From: Bradyrhizobium diazoefficiens USDA 110
GTDB taxonomy: Bacteria; Pseudomonadota; Alphaproteobacteria; Rhizobiales; Xanthobacteraceae
Direction of reading: 5' to 3'
NCBI RefSeq assembly: GCF_000011365.1
Contig: NC_004463.1
Location: 1,598,001-1,662,000 of the forward strand
Length of the DNA stretch: 64,000 nucleotides
Shown: positions 18,911-29,003 of the stretch, in pieces
How the letters are laid out: each line of letters begins with the position of its first letter
Numbering within the stretch: the stretch's first letter is position 1
The notes under the pieces: generated by a model
Databases searched by the model: none
What the model was told of the DNA's origin: nothing
Seen by the model: the letters and a program-made list of their open reading frames with translations, nothing else
Program-made: the position numbers and the translations under genes

Positions 18911-19750
18911 GTGAGCGCAGTTGTAGCAGCACGACGCCGGACATTGCCGGGCTTCGGTCTCACCATGGGGCTGACGCTTTCCTGGCTATCCATCATCATC
19001 CTGATTCCACTCGCCGGCCTGTTCCTGAAATCGCTCGAGCTGAGCCCCGAGCAGTTCTGGAACATCCTCTCCAGCCGCCGCACCCTGAATGCGCTGCGGG
19101 TCTCGTTTGGGCTCGCCTTCGCGGCGGCCTGCGTCAATCTGGTCATGGGCAGCATCATCGTCTGGGCGTTGGTGCGCTACCGGTTTCCCGGCCGGCGCCT
19201 GTTCGACGCCATCGTCGACGTGCCGTTCGCGCTGCCGACGGCGGTCGCCGGCGTCGCGCTGACCGCGCTGTTTGCCGAGAAGGGCTGGCTGGGCGCGCCG
19301 CTCGCCGCGCTTGGCATCAAGGTGGCGTTCACGCCGGTCGGCATCTTTGTCGCCATGATCTTCATCGGCATCCCCTTCGTGGTGCGCACCGTGCAGCCGG
19401 TGCTCCAGGATCTCGACCCCGAGATCGAGGAGGCCGCGGGCAGCCTGGGCGCGAGCCGCTGGCAGACCATCATCCGCGTGATCCTGCCTTCGCTCGCGCC
19501 GGCGCTGCTCGCGGGCCTCGCGCTCGCCTTCGCCCGCGCGGTCGGTGAATACGGTTCGGTGATCTTCATCGCCGGCAATTTGCCGAACGTCTCCGAGATC
19601 GCGCCATTGCTGATCGTGATCCGGCTCTCCGAATTCCGCTACGCCGATGCGACCGCCATTGCGGTGGTCATGCTCGTCGTCTCCTTCGTCATTATCTTCG
19701 CCGTCAACCGGCTCCAGCGCTGGGCGCAGAGCCGGATCCCGGCGCGCTGA
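18911..19750 (+). CDS. cysT: Sulfate ABC transporter permease CysT
   Basis: A 279-residue inner-membrane permease with about six helices and the EAA loop [21 protein letters not shown], which contacts the ATPase CysA. It pairs with CysW to form the sulfate channel. The start is GTG (VSAVVAARR). The gene lies 37 bases after the binding protein and 11 bases before cysW. Confidence 0.95.
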   Translation: MSAVVAARRRTLPGFGLTMGLTLSWLSIIILIPLAGLFLKSLELSPEQFWNILSSRRTLNALRVSFGLAFAAACVNLVMGSIIVWALVRYRFPGRRLFDAIVDVPFALPTAVAGVALTALFAEKGWLGAPLAALGIKVAFTPVGIFVAMIFIGIPFVVRTVQPVLQDLDPEIEEAAGSLGASRWQTIIRVILPSLAPALLAGLALAFARAVGEYGSVIFIAGNLPNVSEIAPLLIVIRLSEFRYADATAIAVVMLVVSFVIIFAVNRLQRWAQSRIPAR

Positions 19751-19761
19751 GGGCGGATGCG

Positions 19762-20662
19762 ATGACGATGCAGATGGCAGATTCCGTCTCGCTCTCGGCC
19801 TCGGACGCCAGGGCGCGCGCGCATGCGGCGGCCGCGCAGGACAACCTTCGCACCGAACCGCGCGCGGTGCGCATCGCCATCATCACGCTGGCGGTGCTGT
19901 TCCTCTCCGTCTTCGTCGTGTTGCCGCTGGTCGTCGTGTTCGCGCAGGCGTTCTCGAGAGGCATTCTGGCCTATCTTTCCGCGCTCGCCGACCCGGAGGC
20001 GTTGTCAGCGATCAAGCTGACGCTGCTGGTCGCCGCGATCTCGGTCGGCCTCAATCTCGTATTCGGCCTCGTCGCCGCCTGGGCCATCGCCAAGTTCGAG
20101 TTCAGCGGCAAGACCTTCCTGATCACGCTGATCGACCTGCCGTTCTCGGTGAGCCCGGTGATCTCGGGTCTCGTCTTCGTGCTGCTGTTCGGCGCGCAGG
20201 GCTATTTCGGCGGCTGGCTTAGGGATCACGACATCCAGATCCTGTTCGCTGTGCCCGGCATTGCGCTCGCGACCACCTTCGTGACCTTCCCCTTCGTGGC
20301 GCGCGCGCTGATCCCCCTGATGCAGGAGCAGGGCACGCAGGAAGAGGAAGCCGCGATCTCGCTCGGCGCCTCGGGCCTGCAAACCTTCTTCCGCGTCACG
20401 CTGCCGAACATCAAATGGGGCGTGCTCTACGGCGTCCTGCTCTGCAACGCGCGCGCGATGGGCGAGTTCGGTGCGGTGTCGGTCGTGTCGGGCCATATTC
20501 GCGGCGAGACCAACACCATGCCGCTGCTGGTCGAGATCCTCTACAACGAGTACCAGTTCGTCGCCGCATTCGCGATCGCCTCGCTGCTGGCGATGCTGGC
20601 GCTGATCACGCTGATCGCAAAGACCGTTCTCGAACGTCATCTGGACGAAGGACAGGACGCAA

Positions 20663-20673
<11 letters not shown>
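19762..20673 (+). CDS. cysW: Sulfate ABC transporter permease CysW
   Basis: A 303-residue inner-membrane permease with a hydrophilic N-terminal extension of about 35 residues, six predicted helices and the EAA loop [22 protein letters not shown]. It partners CysT in sulfate import. Its end overlaps the cysA start by 11 bases, which indicates translational coupling. Confidence 0.95.
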
Positions 20674-21697
<1,024 letters not shown>

Positions 21698-21703
21698 CGC
21701 CCC

Positions 21704-21826
21704 GTCGTTCCGGGATGGTCCGAAGGACCAGACCTCAGGTGCGCAGTTGCGCACCGGGGAATCTCGAGATTCTCAGGTGCGCAATTGCGCACCCTAGTTC
21801 GATGCTTCGCATCGCCCCGGAACGAC
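21704..21826. repeat. Palindromic repeat, family B, with nested GCGCAATTGCGC modules
   Basis: The outer ends GTCGTTCCGGG and CCCCGGAACGAC pair. Inside are two copies of the palindrome GTGCGCA(A/G)TTGCGCAC around a second palindrome, AATCTCGAGATT. The element lies directly downstream of cysA. Related copies are at 36498, 42937, 43986 and 62438. Confidence 0.8.
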
Positions 21827-21906
21827 TTGCGTCGATTTTCCTCAAAATTCACCTTTCAGCCACGGTTGGTATGCAACAACGGCCCTTCATTTGGGGGCCC
21901 CGATTC

Positions 21907-22410
21907 ATGCGCGCTGCGGCCGCAATACTCATTACTTTGCTGCTCGCCGGCTGTGCCGGCAACGAAGCACCGGTCCAGCAGCCGTCGATGTATGCCGATA
22001 TGGCGGTCCCGGGCGCCAAGCTCGACGCGCCGGCGGCCGCGGTGATGATCTCGCAATACCGCCAGAACAATGGGCTCGGCACCGTCGTGATCGACCCCGA
22101 CCTGATGCGGCTCGCCGAATCCCAGTCCCAGGCGATGGCGGCGGCCAACAAGATGGACCATGACGTTCGCGCGCCCCTGGCCAAGCGCCTCAGTGCCGGC
22201 GGCTATCCGGCCAGCGTGGCGGTCGAGAACGTCTCGGCCGGCTATCATACGTTGGCGGAAGCGTTTTCCGGCTGGCGCGACTCGCCCCCGCACCGGGCGA
22301 ACATGCTCAAGAGCGGTGTCACAAAATTGGGCATCGCGGCGGGCTATGCTCCAGGCACCAAGTACAAGGTGTTCTGGACCATGATCCTGGCCTCGACGGA
22401 TCCCCGATAA
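21907..22410 (+). CDS. CAP/SCP-domain lipoprotein
   Basis: A 167-residue lipoprotein with lipobox LLLAGC near residue 16 and a CAP (SCP/PR-1-like) domain: QYRQNNGLGTVVIDPDLMRLAESQSQ..., MDHDV, ENVSAGYHTLAEAFSGWRDSPPHRANML. CAP proteins in bacteria are secreted or membrane-anchored with mostly unknown roles. The ATG at 21907 gives the lipoprotein signal; an ATG 12 codons upstream is also possible. It lies between the cysA repeat and the patatin gene. Confidence 0.88.
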   Translation: MRAAAAILITLLLAGCAGNEAPVQQPSMYADMAVPGAKLDAPAAAVMISQYRQNNGLGTVVIDPDLMRLAESQSQAMAAANKMDHDVRAPLAKRLSAGGYPASVAVENVSAGYHTLAEAFSGWRDSPPHRANMLKSGVTKLGIAAGYAPGTKYKVFWTMILASTDPR

Positions 22411-22488
22411 GCCAGACTTGATCCCGGGATGCATTGACGCCGCGGCGAACTGTCGCCACGGTCGCTCGCCATCTGCTATTGTTCCCGT

Positions 22489-23667
22489 ATGACAGATCAT
22501 ACCAGCCCGGAAACCGCCAGCGTCCCCGCAAATGCGCAACGTGTCCTGGTGTTGCAGGGCGGCGGTGCGCTCGGCTCCTATCAGGCCGGCGCCTATCAGG
22601 CGCTGTGCGGCTATGGCTTCGAGCCCGAATGGGTCGCCGGCATCTCCATCGGGGCGGTCAACGCCGCCATCATCGCCGGCAATGAGGGCCACACCCGCGT
22701 CAAGCGGATGAAGGAATTCTGGGAGATGGTCTCGGCGCCGGTGCCGTGGAAGCCGATCGGCAAGAGCGACCACAGCCGCGAGCTGTTCAACTCTACCAGC
22801 GCCGCGCTGATCGCGACCTTCGGCGTACCCGGCTTCTTCGTCCCGCGCGTCCCGCCCGCGCCGATGTGGCCGCCGGGCCATCCCGAAGCGGAAAGCTACT
22901 ACGACACGTCGCCCCTGAAGAAGACGCTGGAGCGGCTGGTCGATTTCGACCGCATCAACGACCTCAAGACGCGCTTCTCCGTCGGCGCCGTCGGCGTCAC
23001 CTCCGGCAACTTCAAATATTTCGACAATTACGAGTTCAAGAAACTCGGCAAGAAGATCGGTCCCGAGCACATCATGGCCTCCGGCGCGCTGCCGCCGGGC
23101 TTTCCGTCCGTCGTCATCGACGGCGAGCATTACTGGGACGGCGGCATCGCCTCCAACACGCCGCTCGACTACGTGCTCGATGCCGAGGTGGCTCGCGACA
23201 TGCTGATCTTCCAGGTGGATCTGTTCAGCGCCCGCGGCGACCTGCCGAATTCGCTGTTAGAGGCCACCGAGCGCGAGAAGGACATCCGCTTCTCCAGCCG
23301 CACGCGGATGAACACCGACAAGAACAAGCAGATCCACAACGCCCGCAGGGCGGTGCGCGACCTGATTTCCAAATTGCCCGATTATCTCAAGAACGACCCT
23401 TCCGTCGAATTCCTTGCGAAGGCATCTCGTGAGAGCACGGTCACCGTGGTGCACCTGATCTACCGCAGCAAGAATTACGAATCCTCGTCCAAGGACTATG
23501 ATTTCTCGCACGTGGCCATGGTCGAGCATTGGGAAGCCGGCGTGCGCGACGTGCATCTGTCGATGCGCCACAAGGACAGGCTCGATCAGCCGCAATCCGG
23601 CGAGACCATGGTGACCTACGATCTCACGGGGGACGTCTCCGCGCCCCCGGCAAAAAGGAGCGAATAG
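22489..23667 (+). CDS. Patatin-like phospholipase with DUF3734 domain
   Basis: A 392-residue protein. The patatin domain shows the oxyanion loop GGGALGSYQAG, the nucleophile elbow GISIG (Ser) and the Asp motif DGGIASNTP, so the Ser/Asp dyad is complete. The C-terminal DUF3734 part includes NARRAVRDLISKLP. The likely activity is lipid or ester hydrolysis in the cytoplasm. It ends one base before bdhA, so the two are cotranscribed. The pairing suggests a role in 3-hydroxybutyrate or polyhydroxybutyrate turnover, which is inference. Confidence 0.9.
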   Translation: MTDHTSPETASVPANAQRVLVLQGGGALGSYQAGAYQALCGYGFEPEWVAGISIGAVNAAIIAGNEGHTRVKRMKEFWEMVSAPVPWKPIGKSDHSRELFNSTSAALIATFGVPGFFVPRVPPAPMWPPGHPEAESYYDTSPLKKTLERLVDFDRINDLKTRFSVGAVGVTSGNFKYFDNYEFKKLGKKIGPEHIMASGALPPGFPSVVIDGEHYWDGGIASNTPLDYVLDAEVARDMLIFQVDLFSARGDLPNSLLEATEREKDIRFSSRTRMNTDKNKQIHNARRAVRDLISKLPDYLKNDPSVEFLAKASRESTVTVVHLIYRSKNYESSSKDYDFSHVAMVEHWEAGVRDVHLSMRHKDRLDQPQSGETMVTYDLTGDVSAPPAKRSE

Positions 23668-23668
23668 A

Positions 23669-24457
23669 ATGGGTAGTCTGTCAGGCAAGAACGCCGTCGT
23701 GACCGGATCGACCAGCGGTATCGGGCTCGCCTATGCGCGTGCCTTCGCGGCGGCCGGTGCCAACGTCGTCATCAACGGCTTCGGCTCGGCCGAGGACATC
23801 GAGAAGGAACGTGCGAAGATCGAGGCGGACTTCGGCGGGAAGGCGATCTACTCGCCCGCCGACATGACCAAGCCGGCCGAGATCGCCGGGATGATCGCGC
23901 TCGGCGAGAAGACCTTCGGCTCGGTCGACGTCCTCGTCAACAATGCCGGCATCCAGTTCGTCTCGCCGATCGAGGAATTCCCGCCGGAGAAATGGGACCA
24001 GATCATCGCGATCAACCTGTCCTCGGCCTTCCATGCCATTCGCGCCGCGGTGCCCGGCATGAAGAAGAAGGGCTGGGGTCGCATCATCAACACGGCGTCG
24101 GCGCACTCGCTGGTCGCCTCGCCCTTCAAGTCGGCCTACGTCTCGGCCAAGCACGGCATCGCCGGTCTTACCAAGACCGTGGCGCTGGAAGTCGCGACCC
24201 ACAAGATCACCTGCAACTGCATCAGCCCCGGCTATGTCTGGACGCCGCTGGTCGAGAAGCAGATCCCCGACACGATGAAGGCGCGCAATCTCACGCGTGA
24301 GCAGGTCATCAACGACGTGCTGCTCGACGCCCAGCCGACCAAGGAGTTCGTCACCTCCGAGCAGGTCGCCGCACTGGCGCTGTTCCTGTGCAGCGACGAT
24401 GCCGCGCAGATCACCGGCACCAACCTCTCGATCGACGGCGGCTGGACGGCGGAGTAG
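23669..24457 (+). CDS. bdhA: 3-hydroxybutyrate dehydrogenase
   Basis: A 262-residue SDR enzyme that interconverts 3-hydroxybutyrate and acetoacetate with NAD. It has the TGSTSGIG cofactor motif, NNAGIQ, catalytic Ser in TASAHSLVAS and YVSAKHG. The C-terminal half has CNCISPGYVWTPLVEKQIPD and the end SIDGGWTAE, both characteristic of the D-3-hydroxybutyrate dehydrogenase subfamily. It is cotranscribed with the patatin gene. Confidence 0.93.
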   Translation: MGSLSGKNAVVTGSTSGIGLAYARAFAAAGANVVINGFGSAEDIEKERAKIEADFGGKAIYSPADMTKPAEIAGMIALGEKTFGSVDVLVNNAGIQFVSPIEEFPPEKWDQIIAINLSSAFHAIRAAVPGMKKKGWGRIINTASAHSLVASPFKSAYVSAKHGIAGLTKTVALEVATHKITCNCISPGYVWTPLVEKQIPDTMKARNLTREQVINDVLLDAQPTKEFVTSEQVAALALFLCSDDAAQITGTNLSIDGGWTAE

Positions 24458-24468
24458 GCACTCGATGC

Positions 24469-24562
24469 CGTAGGGTGGGCAAAGGCGCGTCAGCGCCGTG
24501 CCCGCCATACTTTCTCAGATTGACGAAAGGCGGTGGGCACGCTTGGCTTTGCCCGCCCTACG
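24469..24562. repeat. Inverted repeat, family C (CGTAGGGTGGGCAAAG type)
   Basis: The left end CGTAGGGTGGGCAAAGGCG pairs with the right end GGCTTTGCCCGCCCTACG; an inner GTGCCCGCC/GGCGGTGGGCAC pair is also visible. It occupies the gap between the convergent bdhA and TSUP permease genes. Confidence 0.8.
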
Positions 24563-24584
24563 AGTTCTCGCACGACGTTTCCGT

Positions 24585-25409
24585 TCAATGCGTCCAGGCC
24601 AGCGCCGTCACGAACGCGGATGACAGGTTCAGCTCCGCAAACATGATCTTGCTGGCGACCACGAACAGCACGCTGGCAAGCGTCAGGCGCAGCACCGTCT
24701 CGGGGACGCGCGTCGCGCTGAAGCTGCCGACGATGATGCCGGGCAGCGAGCCCAGCAGCAGCACCCCCATCAGCCCCCAATCGACGTCACCAAGCGCCCA
24801 ATGTCCGATGCCCGCGACCAGCGTCAGCGGCACCGCATGGGCGATGTCGGAGCCGACGATGGTCGCCATCGGCAGGCGCGGGTAGAGTAGCAGCAGCACG
24901 GTCACGCCGACCGCGCCGGCGCCGACGGACGAAATCGACACCAGCACACCGAGCACGATTCCCGTGACCACGGTCGCAATCGCCGTGGTGCGCTCGTCGA
25001 CGCGCTCCCGCTTTCTGCGGTAGCGTTCCATGATCGCCTTGCGGAAGATCAGGGACGTTGCGGTTAGCAGCAGGGCGAAGCACAGCACCAGATTGACGAG
25101 GCTGCGCTCGGCATCGCTCCTGAGATCGAGCTGCCACAGCACGAGCAGCGTCAGCGCGCTTGCCGGGAGGCTGCCGCAGGCGAGCCGCAGCACCGCCGGC
25201 CAGTGCACGCTGCGCGACCAGCCATGCACCACGCTGCCGCCGGTCTTGGTGGCGGCGGCATAAAGCAGGTCGGTGCCGACAGCGGTGGACGGATGGACGC
25301 CGAACAGCAGGATCAGCAGCGGTGTCATCAACGAGCCGCCACCCACGCCGGTCATCCCGACAAGCAGGCCGACGCCAAAACCCGAGGCGACGTAAAGCGG
25401 ATCAATCAT
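24585..25409 (-). CDS. TSUP family permease (TauE/SafE sulfite exporter type)
   Basis: A 274-residue inner-membrane protein with about eight helices. The first contains GFGVGLLVGMTGVGGGSLMTP, typical of the TauE/SafE family, and the second half repeats the pattern (SISSVGAGAVGVTVLLLLYP). Members move sulfite, sulfonates or other organic anions. The sulfur operons are 3 kb away on the other strand, so a role in sulfite export is possible but unproven. Confidence 0.9.
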   Translation of the reverse strand: MIDPLYVASGFGVGLLVGMTGVGGGSLMTPLLILLFGVHPSTAVGTDLLYAAATKTGGSVVHGWSRSVHWPAVLRLACGSLPASALTLLVLWQLDLRSDAERSLVNLVLCFALLLTATSLIFRKAIMERYRRKRERVDERTTAIATVVTGIVLGVLVSISSVGAGAVGVTVLLLLYPRLPMATIVGSDIAHAVPLTLVAGIGHWALGDVDWGLMGVLLLGSLPGIIVGSFSATRVPETVLRLTLASVLFVVASKIMFAELNLSSAFVTALAWTH

Positions 25410-25597
25410 GGTCTGGGGAATCTTAGGTTTATCTCGTCAGTTGGGCAATATGACGTAGAATAAATTTTCCCTGGGAAGCAACCTCTTGGATCAAATAAGA
25501 AAAATCATGCTACCGACCGGCGAATGGCAGTCGTTTCGCCTCGTTTCCGAGCCCGTTACGCAATAGGCGTTCCCCAAGGGGCAGGGCAGGCGAGCGG

Positions 25598-26956
25598 CTA
25601 TTTTCCAAACGCCAGAACGTGCAGGCCGAGGCGCTGCCGCACGATCCAGAACAGCAGCACCGTCTCGAAGCTGAGCGAGATCGAGGTCGCGGCCGCGGCG
25701 CCATGGCCGCCGAAGCGCGGCACCAGCGCGACGCAGAGCACGACGTTCATCACGAAGGCCAGCGCATAGGCCAGCGCGCAGATCTTCTGCTGCCCGAGCA
25801 TGTTGAGCAGCCGCTCCACCGGGCCGATGGCGGCGCGCACGACCAGCCCGATCGCGGCGACGAACATGATGTCGTAGCCGACCGTGAATTGCGGCCCGAA
25901 CAGCCAGAGCAGCGGCTTGCCGAACGCGAGCAGCAGGATGGTCGCCGCCAGCGACGGCCAGAACGTCCAGTTGATGGCATGTGCGACATAGGCCGATAGG
26001 CGCGCCTTGTCGCCGCTAGCGTTGTATTCGGCGAAGCGGTGCGCGGTCGTCGCCGACATCGCGTAGTGGATGAACGAGACCAGCGCCAGCGTCTTCACCA
26101 CCGCGAAGTAGACGCCGACCTCGTCGGAGGGGCGGAACTGCTGAAGCACCAGCACGTCGGTGTAGGACAGCAGCAGATAGAAGCTCTCCACCAGCAGGAT
26201 CGGCAGCGAGACGGCGAGCCAGCCGCCGATGTCATAGGCCTTCGGCCCGGGCTCGATATAGCCGGCGAGCTTACGGTTCAGCACCACCATCTGCCCGGTC
26301 ATTGCGATCCACACCGCACCCAGGCTCGCGACCATCGCGGCGACCGCGCCGATATGATAGCCGAGCAGGAAGGCAGAAGCCGTGATGCCGATGATCAGCG
26401 CCTGGCGGATGATGAATTGCGGCATCAGGCCGAGCTGCATCCAGTCATGCGAGCGGGCGATGCCGTCCTGGGTGTTGGCGACGACGAAGGCGGGCAGCGT
26501 CATGCAGCCGATATAAAGCGGCAGCGCCTCGGCCGGATCGATCCAGGGCGACAGCAGCCTGACGATGCCGGCGAGGCCGAGCGACACCAGCGCGGAGACG
26601 GCAAAGGTCAGCCAGCGGCTGCCGGAGAGAAAGCCGCGCAGCAGCGCATGCTCGCCGCCGGTGCGATACTCCGGAATGATCTTCTGTGCGGAGGCCGAGA
26701 TGCCGAAATCCATCATGCTGCCGAGCAGCAGCACCCAGGTCCAGACATAGACGTAGATGCCGTAGTCGGACGTGCCCATCCAGCGCGCGAGCAGGACCTG
26801 CGAAAAATAGGCAAGGCCCGCGCTGATGACGCGGATGATGAAGATGGTGCCGGCCAGCCGCCGCGTCAGCGACGCTTCGCTCGATCCGCCCGAGAGCCTA
26901 GCCCGCAGCCGCGCGATCAGCCCGTCCGGTCCGGTCGTTGCGGGTTGTGCATCCAT
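25598..26956 (-). CDS. Oligosaccharide flippase / polysaccharide biosynthesis protein
   Basis: An integral membrane protein of about 452 residues with 12-14 predicted helices, from RRLAGTIFIIRVISAGLAYFSQVLLARWMG to a hydrophobic C terminus ending VLAFGK. This matches the MOP-superfamily flippases (Wzx/RfbX-like) that move lipid-linked sugars across the inner membrane. The Met at 26956 (MDAQPATTG) is chosen, but an ATG at 26992 is possible; neither has a clear ribosome-binding site. No glycosyltransferase genes lie nearby, so the substrate is unknown. Confidence 0.85.
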   Translation of the reverse strand: MDAQPATTGPDGLIARLRARLSGGSSEASLTRRLAGTIFIIRVISAGLAYFSQVLLARWMGTSDYGIYVYVWTWVLLLGSMMDFGISASAQKIIPEYRTGGEHALLRGFLSGSRWLTFAVSALVSLGLAGIVRLLSPWIDPAEALPLYIGCMTLPAFVVANTQDGIARSHDWMQLGLMPQFIIRQALIIGITASAFLLGYHIGAVAAMVASLGAVWIAMTGQMVVLNRKLAGYIEPGPKAYDIGGWLAVSLPILLVESFYLLLSYTDVLVLQQFRPSDEVGVYFAVVKTLALVSFIHYAMSATTAHRFAEYNASGDKARLSAYVAHAINWTFWPSLAATILLLAFGKPLLWLFGPQFTVGYDIMFVAAIGLVVRAAIGPVERLLNMLGQQKICALAYALAFVMNVVLCVALVPRFGGHGAAAATSISLSFETVLLFWIVRQRLGLHVLAFGK

Positions 26957-27063
26957 CACGGCCAATTCGAAAATCCCCAGGGCGTTCCGCATGCCGCGGC
27001 AGCCTTGCTGCAGCAACCTCGGGAATTAGCAACCATTCGTTAAGATTCGGTTGGGTGCTTTCC

Positions 27064-27210
27064 GTCGTCGTCCTGGCGAAAGCCAGGACCCATTACCCCA
27101 GGGAGAAGTTTGGCGAAGGCCCGGGGTTAGCAGCTTCGCGTCACGACTGCTCCCAGGGGTAATGGGTCCTGGATCGGCGCTCCGCTTCGCTACGCTTGTC
27201 CAGGACGACC
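27064..27210. repeat. Palindromic repeat, family A, with an imperfect right arm
   Basis: The left arm GTCCTGGCGAAAGCCAGGACC plus CATTACCCCA pairs with GGGGTAATGGGTCCTGG. The right arm then carries an insert (ATCGGCGCTCCGCTTCGCTACGC) before TGTCCAGGACGAC. It ends next to the stop codon of the DsbD-like gene. Confidence 0.75.
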
Positions 27211-27211
27211 A

Positions 27212-28054
27212 TCACTCCAAATTCGTATTGAACTCGTACGACTTCTCCGGCCCGACCAGCGTAAACTTCAGCGCGGCGCCCTCGGGCTTGGCGCCCGGTG
27301 GCAGTCCGTCGAGCTCGAAGGAAAAGCGTTTCACGCCGGGCGGGCTGGGCTCGACCGGCGCGGGAATCGGCAGCGACCAATCCGGCGTCGGCCCTTCGAC
27401 GAACAGATTGACCTTGCGCGCATCCGCCGGCGCGACGACGTCGACCACCACGTTCTTGGGCCCGTCGCGCTTGACGTCGCGAATGGTCAGCGGATTGGGG
27501 TCGCCGATATTGGCGGGCTTCGGCACGGTGTCGAGCGCTGCACGCAGGTTGGCGTCCTCGGTCGAGGCGACGCTGTTGAAGCCGAGCTCGGCGCTGGCCT
27601 CGACGGGAATGCAGAGCTTTTCGCACACCGCGTAGTTGATCTCGGCGCGCAAGGTCACCGGCTTGTCGGCGGCCTTGGCGACGATGCGCAAGGGCAGCAC
27701 GATCTGGTCGTGATAGCCGATCGAATGGCCGCCCGCGCCGTCGTCGAACTTCAGCGGCGCCGGCCACATGATCGTCACAGCCTCGACATTCTCCGATTTC
27801 GAGAAGTCGAACCGCGGCGGTACACCGGAATCCCCGGGCGTACGCCAGTACGTCTTCCAGCCCGGCTGGAGCTGGAAGGCGATACCGCCGAGCAGCACGG
27901 CGCCGCTGCGTGATCCCGCCAATAGGCGCACCGCGGAATGTCCGTCGCGCTGCCAGGGCGAGGCGTCGTCGGCGCGGGCTGCGAGGGCCAGTGACGACGC
28001 AAGCAGGGTTGTCGCGACGCCGATCGCCGCACGCAGGGGAACTCTTGTGAGCAT
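27212..28054 (-). CDS. Stand-alone DsbD alpha-type (N-terminal) domain protein, exported
   Basis: A 280-residue periplasmic protein with signal peptide (cleavage near ARA-D). It has the immunoglobulin-like N-terminal domain of DsbD/ScsB reductases: FQLQPGWKTYWRTPGDSGVPPRFDF, GYHDQIVLPLRI and INYAVCEKLCIPVEA. The last holds a CxxxC pair that may carry the redox function. The membrane and thioredoxin-like domains of full DsbD are missing, and no membrane partner is adjacent. It is divergent from the YqgE gene. Confidence 0.85.
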   Translation of the reverse strand: MLTRVPLRAAIGVATTLLASSLALAARADDASPWQRDGHSAVRLLAGSRSGAVLLGGIAFQLQPGWKTYWRTPGDSGVPPRFDFSKSENVEAVTIMWPAPLKFDDGAGGHSIGYHDQIVLPLRIVAKAADKPVTLRAEINYAVCEKLCIPVEASAELGFNSVASTEDANLRAALDTVPKPANIGDPNPLTIRDVKRDGPKNVVVDVVAPADARKVNLFVEGPTPDWSLPIPAPVEPSPPGVKRFSFELDGLPPGAKPEGAALKFTLVGPEKSYEFNTNLE

Positions 28055-28196
28055 GGTACGTCTTTACAGGGGCAACCCGGGTCAAACCATTGAATTGCTT
28101 GTGATGGATGCACTCGAATCAGGTCTCTGCAAGCCTTGATTTGACAGCGGCCGGGCCCAACATCAGGATAGGAATTGAAACCGGAGTGCTTCACCG

Positions 28197-28841
28197 ATGG
28201 CTCCCACAGGCAAGAGGACGGGCGAAAGCACCCGCAGCACGGGCCCCGCGCCCCCCAGTTCGGCCGGCTACCTCGACGGCCGCCTCCTGATCGCCATGCC
28301 CGTGATGGGCGATGCGCGCTTCGAGCGCTCGGTGATCTATCTCTGCGCCCATTCGGCCGAAGGCGCGATGGGCATCATCGTCAACCATCCCGCCGGCAGC
28401 ATCGACTTCCCCGAGCTGTTGGAGCAGCTCGGCATCATCAGGAAGGGCGAGCACATCAAGCTGCCGGAGAACGCCGAAAGCATGAAGGTGCTGCGCGGCG
28501 GTCCGGTCGATACCGGGCGCGGCTTCGTGCTGCATTCCAGCGATTTCTACATCGAGAACGCGACGCTCCGGATCGACGACGGCGTCTGCCTCACTGCAAC
28601 CGTCGATATCCTGCGCGCGATCGCCAACGGCTCCGGCCCCAAGCACGCCATCCTCGCGCTCGGCTATGCCGGCTGGGCGCCGGGCCAGCTCGAGACCGAA
28701 ATCCAGAGCAACGGCTGGCTGCATTGCGATGCGGATGCGGACCTGATCTTCGGCGACGACGTCGACGAAAAATACGGCCGCGCCTTGCGCAAGATCGGCA
28801 TCGATCCCGGCATGCTCTCGAACGAGGCAGGGCACGCGTAG
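28197..28841 (+). CDS. YqgE/AlgH family protein
   Basis: A 214-residue cytoplasmic protein with family motifs [55 protein letters not shown] and [14 protein letters not shown]. YqgE/AlgH proteins are widely conserved without a settled function. An N-terminal polar extension of about 22 residues precedes the domain. The ATG at 28197 is used; there is no strong ribosome-binding site. Confidence 0.93.
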   Translation: MAPTGKRTGESTRSTGPAPPSSAGYLDGRLLIAMPVMGDARFERSVIYLCAHSAEGAMGIIVNHPAGSIDFPELLEQLGIIRKGEHIKLPENAESMKVLRGGPVDTGRGFVLHSSDFYIENATLRIDDGVCLTATVDILRAIANGSGPKHAILALGYAGWAPGQLETEIQSNGWLHCDADADLIFGDDVDEKYGRALRKIGIDPGMLSNEAGHA

Positions 28842-28880
28842 CTGGTGTGCCGTCGTCGGCTGTCGTGCCTCAGCCTCCGC

Positions 28881-28988
28881 TGTCATGCCCCGGCTTGACC
28901 GGGGCATCCAGTACGCCGCAGCTTCTCGATTCTATCACTGCTGCCTCTGGAATACTGGATCGCCCGGTCAAGCCGGGCGACGACACCG
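28881..28988. repeat. Palindromic repeat (TGTCATGCCCCGGCTTGACC type)
   Basis: The left arm TGTCATGCCCCGGCTTGACCGG and right arm CCGGTCAAGCCGGGCGACGACA pair; inner CCAGTA/TACTGG also pairs. It lies between the convergent YqgE and TfdA-like genes. Confidence 0.75.
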
Positions 28989-29003
28989 ATTGCTGAGTAG
29001 CAC

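Noticed and set aside
22489..23667. Patatin as a CBASS phospholipase effector
   Set aside because: No cyclic-nucleotide synthase (CD-NTase) or ancillary CBASS gene is nearby, and the gene is coupled to bdhA with a DUF3734 domain.
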